Positions 50,622-59,550 of a DNA stretch of 64,000 bases are shown here, in pieces (positions within the stretch are counted from its first letter, which is position 1; every line of letters begins with the position of its first letter). This stretch comes from Bacillota bacterium. GTDB lineage: Bacteria > Bacillota > Clostridia > Lachnospirales > Lachnospiraceae. Where the stretch lies: positions 87,810 through 151,809 of the forward strand of contig JAEZZQ010000042.1 of the NCBI GenBank assembly GCA_023442465.1. The letters are read 5' to 3'. The position numbers were made by a program, and so were the translations under genes. The notes beneath the pieces were generated by a model. The model saw only the letters and a list, made by a program, of their open reading frames with translations, was not told the DNA's origin and did not search any database.

Positions 50622-51566
50622 ATGGGAGAAATAATTTCAACGAGGGAAGCCTATGGGCGCGCTCTTTGTAAATACGGAGAGAATCCTGATATTGTGGCAT
50701 TTGACGCAGATTTGACCATATGTACGATGTCGTGCTATTTTGCAAAGAAGTATCCCGAGCGGTTTCGCAATGCCGGTATTGCGGAAGCGAATATGATAGG
50801 AATGTCGGCAGGGGTGGCGGCTACGGGAAAAACGGTTTTCTGCCATACATTTGCCATGTTCGCGGCAGGAAGAGGTTATGACCAGATTAGGAATTCTGTG
50901 GCGTATCCCAGGCTGAACGTAAAAGTAGTCGGCACTCATGCAGGTCTTTCTGTGGGAGAGGACGGGGCTACCCACCAATGTATAGAAGATTTGAGCTTGA
51001 TGCGCACCATTCCCGGAATGGTAGTGATCAATCCTTGTGATGCCAATGAGACGGAAGCAGCGGTAAAAGCCATGATTGAATACCAAGGGCCCTGTTATCT
51101 CAGACTGGGACGTTCAGGCGTGGAAAATGTTACCCCTGATTTCAAAGGCTATGATTTCCAGATAGGAAAGGGCGTTACACTAAAGGAAGGTAATGATGTA
51201 ACGATTATAGCCACTGGACTTATGGTTCAAATTGCATTAGAGGCAGCGGAGCTTTTGGCAGGAAACGGAATCGCGGCGAGAGTCATCGACATGCATACCA
51301 TTAAGCCGATCGACAGAGATATTATCATAAAGGCGGCAAAAGAGACAGGAGCTATCGTAACGACGGAGGAACACAATATTATAGGAGGATTAGGAGCAGC
51401 GGTAGCGGAAGTGCTCGGAGAAACTTATCCGGTTCCTCTGATTCGTCATGGTGTGGAGGATATATTCGGTCATTCGGGAACCGCGCAAGCGCTTATGGAG
51501 AAATACGGCCTGACGAAAAATAAGCTGGCTGAAAAGGTGAAACTGGCTATCAGCATGAAACGGTGA
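50622..51566 (+). CDS. Transketolase, C-terminal (pyrimidine-binding) subunit
   Basis: 314 aa. Contains the PYR domain with FNAGIAEANMIGMSAGVAATG-like region (RNAGIAEANMIG) carrying the catalytic Glu, ATHQCIEDLSLMRTIPGM, and a C-terminal transketolase domain (VTTEEHNIIGGLGAAV, IRHGVEDIFGHSG). It forms the active enzyme with the N-terminal subunit encoded immediately upstream. Confidence 0.94.
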   Translation: MGEIISTREAYGRALCKYGENPDIVAFDADLTICTMSCYFAKKYPERFRNAGIAEANMIGMSAGVAATGKTVFCHTFAMFAAGRGYDQIRNSVAYPRLNVKVVGTHAGLSVGEDGATHQCIEDLSLMRTIPGMVVINPCDANETEAAVKAMIEYQGPCYLRLGRSGVENVTPDFKGYDFQIGKGVTLKEGNDVTIIATGLMVQIALEAAELLAGNGIAARVIDMHTIKPIDRDIIIKAAKETGAIVTTEEHNIIGGLGAAVAEVLGETYPVPLIRHGVEDIFGHSGTAQALMEKYGLTKNKLAEKVKLAISMKR

Positions 51567-51606
51567 TTATGAAATAGTATCTAATATGCGATAAAGCAAA
51601 CTATCT

Positions 51607-51629
51607 ATGCGCGCGGAACAAAAGCTGTC
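51607..51629. repeat. Interspersed hairpin repeat, partial copy D
   Basis: tgcgcgcggaacaaaagctg matches the left arm of module 2. The right arm is absent, replaced by an unrelated short hairpin (cttcgggcatcgaag). Confidence 0.5.
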
Positions 51630-51700
51630 TTCGGGCATCGAAGAAGTTGCCGTCGCTGCAAACGTACTGACTATAATCTAACAGTATTTGTTTTTCGCAT

Positions 51701-51745
51701 AAAAAGGCAGCGTAATTTAGGAATATCCTTTACGCTGTCTTTTTT
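51701..51745 (+). terminator. Terminator after the transketolase pair
   Basis: aaaaaggcagcgtaa / tttacgctgtcttttt stem with a 13-nt loop followed by a T-run, 135 nt after the stop codon. Confidence 0.75.
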
Positions 51746-52140
51746 GTTGTATGAGGGGTTAGTATGAAAAATAAATTTTTCACAGCATAATTTATTATGC
51801 TTGCAAATATTGTGCCTGCGCTCAAATTCACAGGTGTCGAAAACATGGAGACTATTTATGAAACAACAGTTATTACGCTGTGCTGTCCGTATAAAATTTA
51901 GGAGTTAAAATATGAGTGTCATCTCCATACTATAGTATTCTTTCCGATAAATTTCGAATCTTGTCCGCGTTGGAATTGCATATAACAAACGTAAATTATG
52001 ATTTAAATTAAGAAGAAGCTATAGAAATAACTTATGATTCGGGATTTATTAAAGACGGATATTTTTTGGAATATAATAATTTATACCATAATGTCATGAA
52101 CAGCATATAATAGAATGAATGAAACCTTTGAGGGGAAATT
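51746..52140. other. AT-rich intergenic region with a possible gene relic
   Basis: No supported gene. A stretch near 52005-52109 reads EEAIEITYDSGFIKDGYF and then LEYNNLYHNVMNSI without a start codon, which may be the tail of a lost gene. RBS GAGGGG for the next gene lies at the right end. Confidence 0.3.
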
Positions 52141-53436
52141 ATGATTATACACGTTGTTCAATCAGGTGAAACGATCTATTCTATCGCAGAATACTACCAA
52201 ATCCCCGCTGATAGACTAATATTGGAAAACGGAATTACCAACCCTGACAATTTAGCAATAGGACAAACCATTGTGATTGTTCAACCGGAAATACTCTATA
52301 CAGTCAAGCCCGGTGATACTTTAGTGAGCATTGCAGAACAATACGGGATTTCGCCAATGGAGTTATTAAGAAATAATCCCTATCTTGCAGATAGAGAATA
52401 TATATATCCCGGTGAAACAATTGTCATAAGTTATCAAACAAACAGAACACATACAACTGCCACCAGCGGTTATACTTTTCCTTATATAGATAAATCTGTT
52501 TTAATAAAAACACTTCCTTTTTTATCTTATCTGACAATATTCAATTATAGAGCTACAGTTGAAGGCGAAATTATCGCCAATGATGACGACACGGAAATTA
52601 TTCAGTTGGCCAGGGCGTATGGTGTTGCTCCCATGATGTTTGTTTCCACTATTACGAGAGAGGGAGTGCCTAGTAGTGAAGTAGCTTACGCTATTTTAAA
52701 TAATCCTTTTATACAGGATAGCCTGGTTGATAATGCGCTTCAAATAGTGAAAACTAAGGGTTATTATGGTATTAATGTCTATGTCGATCACATTACCTAT
52801 GATAACATAGACAGCATTACCGAATATTTGAGAAAGGCTTCCGAAAGATTCCATTCAGAAGGCTACAGGATAGTTATTACCATAACACCTATTACAAATC
52901 TTAACACCGTCAGCAGCAGTTTTGAAAAAATAGATTATTCAAAATTATCTGATTTTGCCGATGGAATTATATTGGCTTCTTACGATTGGGCGAGGTCTTA
53001 CAGTTATCCAAGCTCACTTTTTCCAGTTAATGTTTTAAGAGAATTATTAGATTACATGGTCAGTATTATTCCCTCTGAAAAATTTTTTCTGGGAATTACG
53101 ACACAAGGTTATGATTGGACGCTTCCCTATGTTCCCGGTGCCACAGCTGCTACCGTAATATCCAATAATGATGCAATACAAATGGCGGCGGACAACGGTA
53201 TACCGATACAATTTAATGAAGCAGCACAGTCGCCGTACTTTTATTATGTGGATAGTAGTGGGATTATGCATGTGGTTTGGTTTAAAGATGCGAGAAGTTT
53301 TGATGCACGGGCAGGGCTGGCAGAGGAATATAATCTTCAGGGCCTGTCGCTTTGGACTATTATGAGATTCGATGCTCAATTATGGCTTATTATTAATACT
53401 CAATATTATATAGTGAAGCTTTTAGGAATTAGCTAA
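52141..53436 (+). CDS. Spore-type protein with two LysM repeats and a GH18-like domain
   Basis: 431 aa. Two LysM peptidoglycan-binding repeats at about residues 2-46 (VQSGETIYSIAEYYQI) and 51-96 (VKPGDTLVSIAEQYGI). A glycosyl hydrolase 18-like barrel follows (about 113-431), as in spore cortex/germination proteins YaaH and YdhD. No signal peptide, which is usual for spore-coat LysM proteins. The catalytic DxE segment reads GINVYVDHI (210-218) where active relatives have Asp and Glu, so activity is doubtful. GAGGGG precedes the ATG. Confidence 0.88.
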   Translation: MIIHVVQSGETIYSIAEYYQIPADRLILENGITNPDNLAIGQTIVIVQPEILYTVKPGDTLVSIAEQYGISPMELLRNNPYLADREYIYPGETIVISYQTNRTHTTATSGYTFPYIDKSVLIKTLPFLSYLTIFNYRATVEGEIIANDDDTEIIQLARAYGVAPMMFVSTITREGVPSSEVAYAILNNPFIQDSLVDNALQIVKTKGYYGINVYVDHITYDNIDSITEYLRKASERFHSEGYRIVITITPITNLNTVSSSFEKIDYSKLSDFADGIILASYDWARSYSYPSSLFPVNVLRELLDYMVSIIPSEKFFLGITTQGYDWTLPYVPGATAATVISNNDAIQMAADNGIPIQFNEAAQSPYFYYVDSSGIMHVVWFKDARSFDARAGLAEEYNLQGLSLWTIMRFDAQLWLIINTQYYIVKLLGIS

Positions 53437-53560
53437 GCAATTGGGAGTAAAAAGTCGCTGACGAAAAGATAAATTAATGAGGTTTAAGTGAATCTTATTG
53501 AGAATCACCGCTAAGAAATATCATTTGATCACAGAGCAGAGGCAATAATTAGACAGCAAA

Positions 53561-53588
53561 AAAACGATATCTATTGATATCGTTTTTT
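53561..53588 (+). terminator. Terminator after the LysM/GH18 gene
   Basis: aaaacgatatc / gatatcgtttt perfect 11-bp stem with a tatt loop and TTTATT. It sits between convergent genes; the region 53437-53711 has no other feature. Confidence 0.8.
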
Positions 53589-53711
53589 ATTATAAAGCTG
53601 CGACGTCCCACTATCATCTACAGGAGTATGTGAATGACCCTTTTGAATATACTTAAAATGTTGTAATATTGAATTTATATGAGAATGAACGCCATGGGCA
53701 GTCTGGGATGT

Positions 53712-54350
53712 TCAACAGATATTACATGTAGGAAAACAAAATTCCGGTATACCGGTTGAATATGGAGCAATATCATACTGTTGATAATAAATAATACCAT
53801 GCAAAGGCAACAGGTAGAAACTATTTGCATTAAAAGTATCTCTTAATAAAAATCTATAATTATCAAAGTATATGCCTGGATTTTCTTGCAGCCTTTCTGA
53901 TATTTGCTGCTGGATACATTCCTGCAGATCGAGCAATGAGTTTGGTGTGAGAGGATAAACATCGCCAAGCTGCATTAATGTTCCGGTTGCGAGATTCCAA
54001 GTATTTGATTTACGTATTGTATTGCCGTGTGCACCGCCGGTATAAGTATAAGTGTCCATATATAGACTAATAATACAGCACTGGTTATATGTTACTGTGA
54101 AATCAACTATAAATTCATAGTTATTGAATGGTCTGTCTGTGGAATCCATTGCATCTTCTTGAGCCATTTGATATAGCACGGTACGACAATAGTCTTCGCT
54201 ATTTTTGGCCTCAAGGTAGAAAAAATTATTTATGCTGTTTGTGGACTTCGAGTCGGATATAATGCATGGATAATAGATTTTATATTTTAACACGAGCGTG
54301 TCGCCATAATACATAGCATCCTCAAATAGTTTCCGACATACATTTAACAT
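53712..54350 (-). CDS. DUF3298-like (RsiV-type) domain protein
   Basis: 212 aa. The central YTGGAHGNTIRKSNTWNLATG followed by LMQLGDVY is the DUF3298 signature found in RsiV-like anti-sigma factors and lipoproteins. Upstream residues (about 20-100) match the associated DUF4163-like half. There is no signal peptide or membrane anchor, so it is not a classical anti-sigma factor. The C-terminus is Tyr/Cys-rich (FCFPTCNIC). It stands alone; the role is unknown, possibly spore- or envelope-associated. Confidence 0.72.
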   Translation of the reverse strand: MLNVCRKLFEDAMYYGDTLVLKYKIYYPCIISDSKSTNSINNFFYLEAKNSEDYCRTVLYQMAQEDAMDSTDRPFNNYEFIVDFTVTYNQCCIISLYMDTYTYTGGAHGNTIRKSNTWNLATGTLMQLGDVYPLTPNSLLDLQECIQQQISERLQENPGIYFDNYRFLLRDTFNANSFYLLPLHGIIYYQQYDIAPYSTGIPEFCFPTCNIC

Positions 54351-54581
54351 AATAACACCTTAAATCAGTAGTTGTATTAATATATGCATATGGTATAAAA
54401 ATGACACCGATATGAACAGCACAGGAATAGTTACGGTATAAAGATAGCGTAATGACGCATAAATATCATAAGTTCTTTGTCAGAAATATGAACTGCATAA
54501 GAAGAGCTATAAACAAAAATAAACTACTTCTAAAAGCGAAAATGTTGTAATCAAGTGTAATCAAAAAAACGAACAATAAAA

Positions 54582-54617
54582 AATCTGAAAACCTCGTAAA
54601 AACAAGACTTTCAGATT
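54582..54617 (-). terminator. Terminator of tRNA-Thr
   Basis: aatctgaaa / tttcagatt 9-bp stem, followed on the minus strand by a T-run, 12 nt after the tRNA. The region 54351-54581 holds nothing recognisable. Confidence 0.75.
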
Positions 54618-54628
54618 ATTATAAGACA

Positions 54629-54701
54629 AGCTGATGACGAGAATCGAACTCGTGACCTCCTCACTACCAATGAGGTGCGCTACCGACTGTGCCACATCAG
54701 C
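54629..54701 (-). tRNA. tRNA-Thr (anticodon GGU)
   Basis: A complete minus-strand cloverleaf. The acceptor is gctgatg / catcagc; anticodon stem cctca / tgagg encloses ttggtag (anticodon GGT). The T-arm is acgagttcgattctcgt. CCA is not encoded. Confidence 0.95.
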
Positions 54702-54714
54702 AATACCGAAGGCT

Positions 54715-54743
54715 ATTGTATCATCTTGGAATACGTTTGTCAA
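54715..54743 (-). promoter_or_regulatory. Promoter of tRNA-Thr
   Basis: On the minus strand a perfect TTGACA (54738-54743), a 17-bp spacer and TACAAT (54715-54720). Confidence 0.75.
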
Positions 54744-54835
54744 CGTGAAAATCCTCCTTTTATTATAAAAAATACCGGCAGATAATTTCAGCCGGAAATA
54801 AGAGGAATAACATACGGAAAGAGGGCAGGTTAGTA

Positions 54836-54865
54836 TTGAAAAGAACGGTGGAATCGTAGTAAAAT
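54836..54865 (+). promoter_or_regulatory. Promoter of the gamma-carbonic-anhydrase-like gene
   Basis: TTGAAA (54836-54841), an 18-bp spacer and TAAAAT (54860-54865). Confidence 0.55.
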
Positions 54866-54911
54866 AGAAATACGATAAAAGAGATGTGTTGAAAAAGAAA
54901 AGAGGATTGTG

Positions 54912-55415
54912 ATGAAGGACGCAAGGATTCACGATAGCGCTTTTATCGCCGATGGTGCGGTTGTACTTGGCGATATAACCGTTGGGGAAGGCTGCAGTAT
55001 CTGGTTTAATGCCACCGTCAGGGCGGACAGGGACTCGATTGTAATCGAAAGCGGAAGCAATATACAAGATAATGCCGTAGTACATGTGGAAACCGGATTT
55101 CCGGTATATATAGGAAGGAACGTAACAGTCGGTCATGGTGCTATCGTGCATGGAAGCACGGTAGGGGATAATACGCTGATTGGTATGGGTGCCATTATTT
55201 TGAATGGGGCCAGAATAGGAAGAAACTGTATTATCGGGGCAGGAGCCTTAGTGCCTCAGAGTATGGTCGTTCCCGACAATTCCCTGATCATAGGATGCCC
55301 GGGGAAAATATTGCGGAAGGTGACGGAAGAGGAAGTACAGACTAATCTGCATAATGCAGCAGAATATGTAGAAGAAGGAAAAAGCTATAAAAATGACAAA
55401 AACAAGGAGGATTAA
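54912..55415 (+). CDS. Gamma-carbonic-anhydrase-family hexapeptide protein
   Basis: 167 aa left-handed beta-helix protein of the YrdA/PaaY/gamma-CA group. Starts IHDSAFIADGAVVLGDITVG; the metal-binding histidines are His58 (AVVHVE), His75 (VGHGA) and His80 (IVHGS), with the 5-residue gap of gamma-CAs. RADRDSIVIESGSNIQDNAV is the family core. Carbonic anhydrase activity is possible but unproven for this subgroup. ATG 54912 with AGAGGA upstream is chosen over GTG 54909. A small coiled-coil gene follows 3 bp later. Confidence 0.9.
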   Translation: MKDARIHDSAFIADGAVVLGDITVGEGCSIWFNATVRADRDSIVIESGSNIQDNAVVHVETGFPVYIGRNVTVGHGAIVHGSTVGDNTLIGMGAIILNGARIGRNCIIGAGALVPQSMVVPDNSLIIGCPGKILRKVTEEEVQTNLHNAAEYVEEGKSYKNDKNKED

Positions 55416-55418
55416 GGA

Positions 55419-55697
55419 ATGGATTTTTTTGAAAAAGTAGGAGAGACGGTTGTAACTGCGGGAAAGGATGTAGCGGATAAAGCGAAGGATTTTGCAGAAA
55501 TCGCCAATTTAAGGAGTCAGATCAGTACATGCGAAGAGGTGATCAAGAAGAATTATATAGAAATCGGCAAACTGTACTACGAGCAGTTTAAAGAAGCGGA
55601 ACACAACGAATTCTCAGAGCAGTGTACAGCGATTTCTAATGCGAAAAACGGAGTGGAAGCTCTGGAAAAGAAGATTCGCGATATTAAAGGAGTATAG
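55419..55697 (+). CDS. Small coiled-coil protein of unknown function (92 aa)
   Basis: N-terminal amphipathic region (MDFFEKVGETVVTAGKDVAD) and a long heptad-rich helix, ending VEALEKKIRDIKGV. There is no signal peptide. AAGGAGG lies before the ATG, and it is cotranscribed with the gamma-CA-like gene (3-bp gap). Similar short proteins precede zinc-ribbon domains in clostridia, but no ribbon is present here. Function unknown. Confidence 0.65.
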   Translation: MDFFEKVGETVVTAGKDVADKAKDFAEIANLRSQISTCEEVIKKNYIEIGKLYYEQFKEAEHNEFSEQCTAISNAKNGVEALEKKIRDIKGV

Positions 55698-55751
55698 AGA
55701 GGCTAAGGAAGGTCTTTCAGGGAATACACAAAATTATAAAAGAACAGATAG

Positions 55752-55797
55752 AAAAAGCATCTTACATAGTCAAATCGACCGGTGTAAGATGCTTTTT
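55752..55797. terminator. Bidirectional terminator between convergent genes
   Basis: aaaaagcatcttaca / tgtaagatgcttttt perfect 15-bp stem with a 16-nt loop, between the coiled-coil gene and the convergent PBP gene. It can serve both. Confidence 0.85.
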
Positions 55798-55807
55798 AAA
55801 TAGTCAG

Positions 55808-58501
55808 TTATTGCTGCTGTTGCTCCGCTGCCTGCAGTGCAGCCGCTTGCTGAGCCGCCAGAGCCGCTTGCTGGGCTTCAATGTTACGTTGCTGTATTTC
55901 GTTACGCTGCTGCTCTATAATGGCCTCGTAGCCGGGTGTAGCAAAGAATTCTGCATTGTGAGGACAGAGATTCGTCTGGTTGGCCGGTACAGTCACCGTG
56001 GATACGCTTCCGTCTGGATTCGTTACCTGCGCAGTAGCGGATGAACCGCTTTGTAAGGATACATCCTCTATCGGAGTGAGCTCCAGAACACCTTCTACCT
56101 TAAATGGACAGAATTCAGTGGCCGGTAAAGAACTGTACTGGCAGATGGAGCCTTGATAGTGAACATTGCAGCTTTCCGTGGGAACTGTGCCGTCTGCAAA
56201 GTATTCCGTGGAAAGAGTAGCGTCGCATAATCCCGGTATCGGTAATTTGCCGGATTTGGAGCATACGGTTGCGGTTACAATGCCTGCAGGAACTGAAAAA
56301 GCTTCATTGGGCAAATCAGTATGGATTTCTGACATAACCGTTCTCCAAAGCTTCTTGGCAAGATTTTTTTCCTCGCCTGTAAGCTTCGTGTTGTTATCGT
56401 AGCCAGCCCATGTAGTAGCCGTATAATAAGGGGTATAGCCTGCAAACCACACATCGTTGTAATCGGAGGTCGTTCCGGTTTTTCCGGCAATTGCCATACC
56501 GCCGAAGTTAACAGAACCGCCGGTACCTTTTGTAACAACGTCTACCATAGCATCTGTTAAAAGGAATGCGGTAGTTTCTTTGATTACTTGTTTCGTTTCG
56601 GGCTGAGTATTGTCTAGAATGATATTGCCGTCATGGTCTACCACTGTATTATACAGTCTCGGTTTGATATAAACGCCATGATTTGCAATGGTAGCGTAAG
56701 CTGCATTCAGTTCTTCGTTTGTAACGCCTCTTGTAATACCGCCGAGAGCCAAAGACTGCACGATGTCAGTTTTGATCTGGCCGCCGATGGCCTCATTCTC
56801 CACAAGGGTGGTAAAGCCGAAGTTCTGCAAATAATCGAAGCCCAGTCGGGGGGTGATCTGGGTCAATGTTTTTACTGCGACGATATTCAGTGAGTCCTGA
56901 ATACCTAGACGCAAGGAACAGAGCCCGCGATAGGCTTCTCCGTACCAGTTTCTTACAGGAGTACCGTCCGCATAGTTAAAGGGCGCATCGTTTTGTATGT
57001 TGGCTAGTGTAAGGCCCGCACTGTCAAGCGCCGGTGCATAAGTAGATACGACCTTGAACGTGGAACCCGGCTGCCTTACGGTATCGGTAGCCCTGTTCAA
57101 AGTACGGCTTCCTTCCTTGGCACCCCGTCCGCCGACCAAGGCTACCACGACTCCGGAGCTTTGATCCTCTACGGTAAGGGATACCTGAGGCTGGGGTGTA
57201 AGGTTAATTTTCTCCGCGTATACTTCATCGCCATCACTCATTACCGCCGCCTTATATTCCTCGATTGCCGCCATCGCTTCCTCCTGAGAGGAATAAATGA
57301 GATTGAATTTAAGGTTGGATTCCTTGAAATATTCCTTGAACATTTCCGTGCTGTAATTTTCCATATCCCCGTTCTTCTTTTCCACGGTCAGCTCGTAATT
57401 CAAATACCACCTGACATTTTCGGGATAATTCTCGGGGTTGCTGAATACTTCATCGCAAATCTCCTGAATCTCAGGGTCCTGCGTGGAATAAATTTTTAAA
57501 CCGCCGGTGTAGAGTAGAGTGTAAGCCTGTGTTTCGTTGTAGCCGGCAGCTACTAAATCTTCTAACACATCGTCTGTCAAAGCATCCACAAAATATGTAT
57601 TGACAGAAGTGTCTTCTACTTCCTTATTGGTACTTTGGATGCGCGAATATACGTCGTCGGCCAAAGCAGTATCATATTCCGACTGATCGATATATCCCTG
57701 CTTCAGCATGTAGTTCAGCACCTTTTCGCGCCTTGCAGCATTTGCGTCCGGGTGAGAAATGGGATTGAGACGGCTTGGATTCTGAGTAATGCTGGCGATA
57801 ACCGCACATTCGGATAAGGACAAATCGCTTACCGACTTATTGAAATAGCGCTGGGAAGCGGCTTGAACCCCGAGCGTATTCTGCCCCAGGTTAATACTGT
57901 TCATATAGTTTAAAATAATATCGTCTTTAGTGGAAACCTTTTCCAGCTCCAAAGCGAGGTACTGCTCCTGAATCTTACGTTCCACCTTCTCTACGAAGCT
58001 ATCCTCAGTTACCCAGTCTGTAAACACGTTATTTTTCAACAGCTGCTGGGTGATGGTACTGGCTCCTTCCGAAAAGGTGCCTGAGGTAATACCTATGACA
58101 CCTGCACGTATAATACCTTGGATGTCGATGCCGTTATGTTCATAGAAGCGTTCGTCTTCCACCGCCACGAAAGCATGCGGCAAATATTCCGGAATCATAT
58201 CCATAGTGACCGGAATACGGTTCGAGTTCTCGGAAACCAGCTTAGCAATTTGGTTGCCGTCAATATCATATACGAAAGTTGAAAAACCGGTTGGCTGCAC
58301 ATTGATGTTGCCGATATCAGGCGCGCTGTCGATAATTCCCCGGAAGACGCCCAGCCCTGCGCTCACTCCGATAACCGCAGCAGCAACGACAGCGATTATG
58401 ACTACATTAAAAAACGTAAGTGCAAATTTTCTCCCCCACTTCGCAGATTTAGAATGGAGTGCCTTTTGTTTGTTACGGACACCCTTTTTTCCATAATTCA
58501 T
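55808..58501 (-). CDS. Class A penicillin-binding protein (PBP1-type, bifunctional)
   Basis: About 897 aa. One N-terminal membrane anchor (about residues 25-50), a GT51 glycosyltransferase domain with EDERFYEHNGID and GASTITQQLLKN, and a transpeptidase domain with SxxK in GSTFK, SxN in QDSLN and KTG in AGKTGTT. The C-terminal tail is Cys-containing then Gln/Ala-rich (AAQQAALAAQQAAAL-like). It polymerises and cross-links peptidoglycan outside the membrane. The frame is open to 58546, but ATG 58501 has AAGGAGG 7 nt upstream. Confidence 0.95.
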   Translation of the reverse strand: MNYGKKGVRNKQKALHSKSAKWGRKFALTFFNVVIIAVVAAAVIGVSAGLGVFRGIIDSAPDIGNINVQPTGFSTFVYDIDGNQIAKLVSENSNRIPVTMDMIPEYLPHAFVAVEDERFYEHNGIDIQGIIRAGVIGITSGTFSEGASTITQQLLKNNVFTDWVTEDSFVEKVERKIQEQYLALELEKVSTKDDIILNYMNSINLGQNTLGVQAASQRYFNKSVSDLSLSECAVIASITQNPSRLNPISHPDANAARREKVLNYMLKQGYIDQSEYDTALADDVYSRIQSTNKEVEDTSVNTYFVDALTDDVLEDLVAAGYNETQAYTLLYTGGLKIYSTQDPEIQEICDEVFSNPENYPENVRWYLNYELTVEKKNGDMENYSTEMFKEYFKESNLKFNLIYSSQEEAMAAIEEYKAAVMSDGDEVYAEKINLTPQPQVSLTVEDQSSGVVVALVGGRGAKEGSRTLNRATDTVRQPGSTFKVVSTYAPALDSAGLTLANIQNDAPFNYADGTPVRNWYGEAYRGLCSLRLGIQDSLNIVAVKTLTQITPRLGFDYLQNFGFTTLVENEAIGGQIKTDIVQSLALGGITRGVTNEELNAAYATIANHGVYIKPRLYNTVVDHDGNIILDNTQPETKQVIKETTAFLLTDAMVDVVTKGTGGSVNFGGMAIAGKTGTTSDYNDVWFAGYTPYYTATTWAGYDNNTKLTGEEKNLAKKLWRTVMSEIHTDLPNEAFSVPAGIVTATVCSKSGKLPIPGLCDATLSTEYFADGTVPTESCNVHYQGSICQYSSLPATEFCPFKVEGVLELTPIEDVSLQSGSSATAQVTNPDGSVSTVTVPANQTNLCPHNAEFFATPGYEAIIEQQRNEIQQRNIEAQQAALAAQQAAALQAAEQQQQ

Positions 58502-58707
58502 GAATTTTGCCTCCTTGAAGTGTGCATAATAAAGCACAACTAACATTACGATTATAACAAAGTATGGATGTTAAATAAAGTTTTTTTACTAATTAATTCC
58601 TTTATATTAAGAATTGTTCACAATTAGATACACTTTTATTCCGTTTTGTGATAGAATGTAACGAATGTTTTTGGCGCGTTAGACAAGGATGGAGCGAAGT
58701 AGTTGCG

Positions 58708-59352
58708 ATGGAAAAAGAACAGAGCTTTTTACCTTATAAAGTATTGCAAAAAGGCGGAAGCGGTGAGATTGTAGAAAAAAAGTCCAGATTTATAGCTACG
58801 CTGTCTCCGGTAGAGACGGAAGAAGAAGCCTTTGCTTTTATTGAAGAAATGAAGAAGAAATATTGGGATGCCAGACATAATTGCTCTGCTTTTGTCCTCG
58901 GGGAAAGAGGGCAGCTTACCAGATGCAGCGACGACGGAGAACCTGCCGGAACAGCAGGAAAGCCCATCCTTGAGGTGCTGCTTGCCTCAGGGGTGCGAAA
59001 CGCGGCAGCAGTGGTCACCAGATACTTCGGCGGGACTCTTCTTGGAACCGGAGGGCTGATACGTGCATATACGCAGGCGGTTCAGGAAGGGCTTAAGGCC
59101 TCCGATATCGCTACTATGCGTTATGGTACAGAACTTTCTGTGACCACAGATTATAACGGAATCGGCAGGATTCAGTACATATTAGGGCAGAAGGGGCTTT
59201 CTGTGATGGAAGCGGAATATACGGATGCAGTATGGCTTAAGCTCGTGGTCCCTTACGAGGAGGAGGAGCAGCTTTGCAAGGAACTGACGGAAGCTACGGC
59301 CGGAAAAGTAAAATTAGAGAAAATTAAAAAATATTATTTTGTTACTGGTTGA
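58708..59352 (+). CDS. IMPACT/YigZ-family protein
   Basis: 214 aa from ATG 58708. The N-terminal UPF0029 domain has EIVEKKSRFIATLSPV, DARHNCSAFVLG, CSDDGEPAGTAGKPILEVL and TRYFGGTLLGTGGLIRAYT, the diagnostic blocks of the family. A C-terminal DUF1949 (EF-G-like) domain follows. The family is linked to ribosome or translation regulation (eukaryotic IMPACT) but has no settled bacterial function. The next promoter overlaps its stop codon. Confidence 0.92.
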   Translation: MEKEQSFLPYKVLQKGGSGEIVEKKSRFIATLSPVETEEEAFAFIEEMKKKYWDARHNCSAFVLGERGQLTRCSDDGEPAGTAGKPILEVLLASGVRNAAAVVTRYFGGTLLGTGGLIRAYTQAVQEGLKASDIATMRYGTELSVTTDYNGIGRIQYILGQKGLSVMEAEYTDAVWLKLVVPYEEEEQLCKELTEATAGKVKLEKIKKYYFVTG

Positions 59353-59376
59353 CAAATGAAAAGTTGCAATTATACT
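59349..59376 (+). promoter_or_regulatory. Promoter of the leader ORF/mgtE transcript
   Basis: TTGACA (59349-59354) overlapping the previous stop codon, a 16-bp spacer and TATACT (59371-59376). The leader to mgtE is about 145 nt. Confidence 0.75.
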
Positions 59377-59445
59377 CAAAGTAGTGAGTTGTTCAGTTTC
59401 TAAAAAAGTTATATCGATGCAATGTTATGAAAGGTGGTGGTTTTT

Positions 59446-59550
59446 ATGAAGTCGAGTATAAGTTCATCTGGTTCAGATGTACCTCTCCCCGGGCGGAGCA
59501 TAAAAATCACATATGGAGGAACATTGCTATGGAAGAAATCAAAGATTTAG
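59446..59550 (+). CDS. Leader ORF upstream of and overlapping mgtE (34 aa)
   Basis: A 34-codon frame with a strong AAAGGTGGTGG RBS, starting MKSSISSSGSDVPLPGRSIK. It overlaps the mgtE start by 22 bp in another frame. The RNA can form catctg / cagatg at 59464-59478, and cctctcc (59480 region) can pair with the mgtE GGAGG at about 59514. Translation of the leader could therefore open or close the mgtE RBS. It is a candidate regulatory ORF or upstream peptide, not a known family. Confidence 0.55.
   Translation: MKSSISSSGSDVPLPGRSIKITYGGTLLWKKSKI

Noticed and set aside
54561..55151. 196-codon minus-strand ORF
   Set aside because: It runs through the tRNA-Thr gene and antisense to the gamma-carbonic-anhydrase-like gene, which has clear homology and its own promoter.
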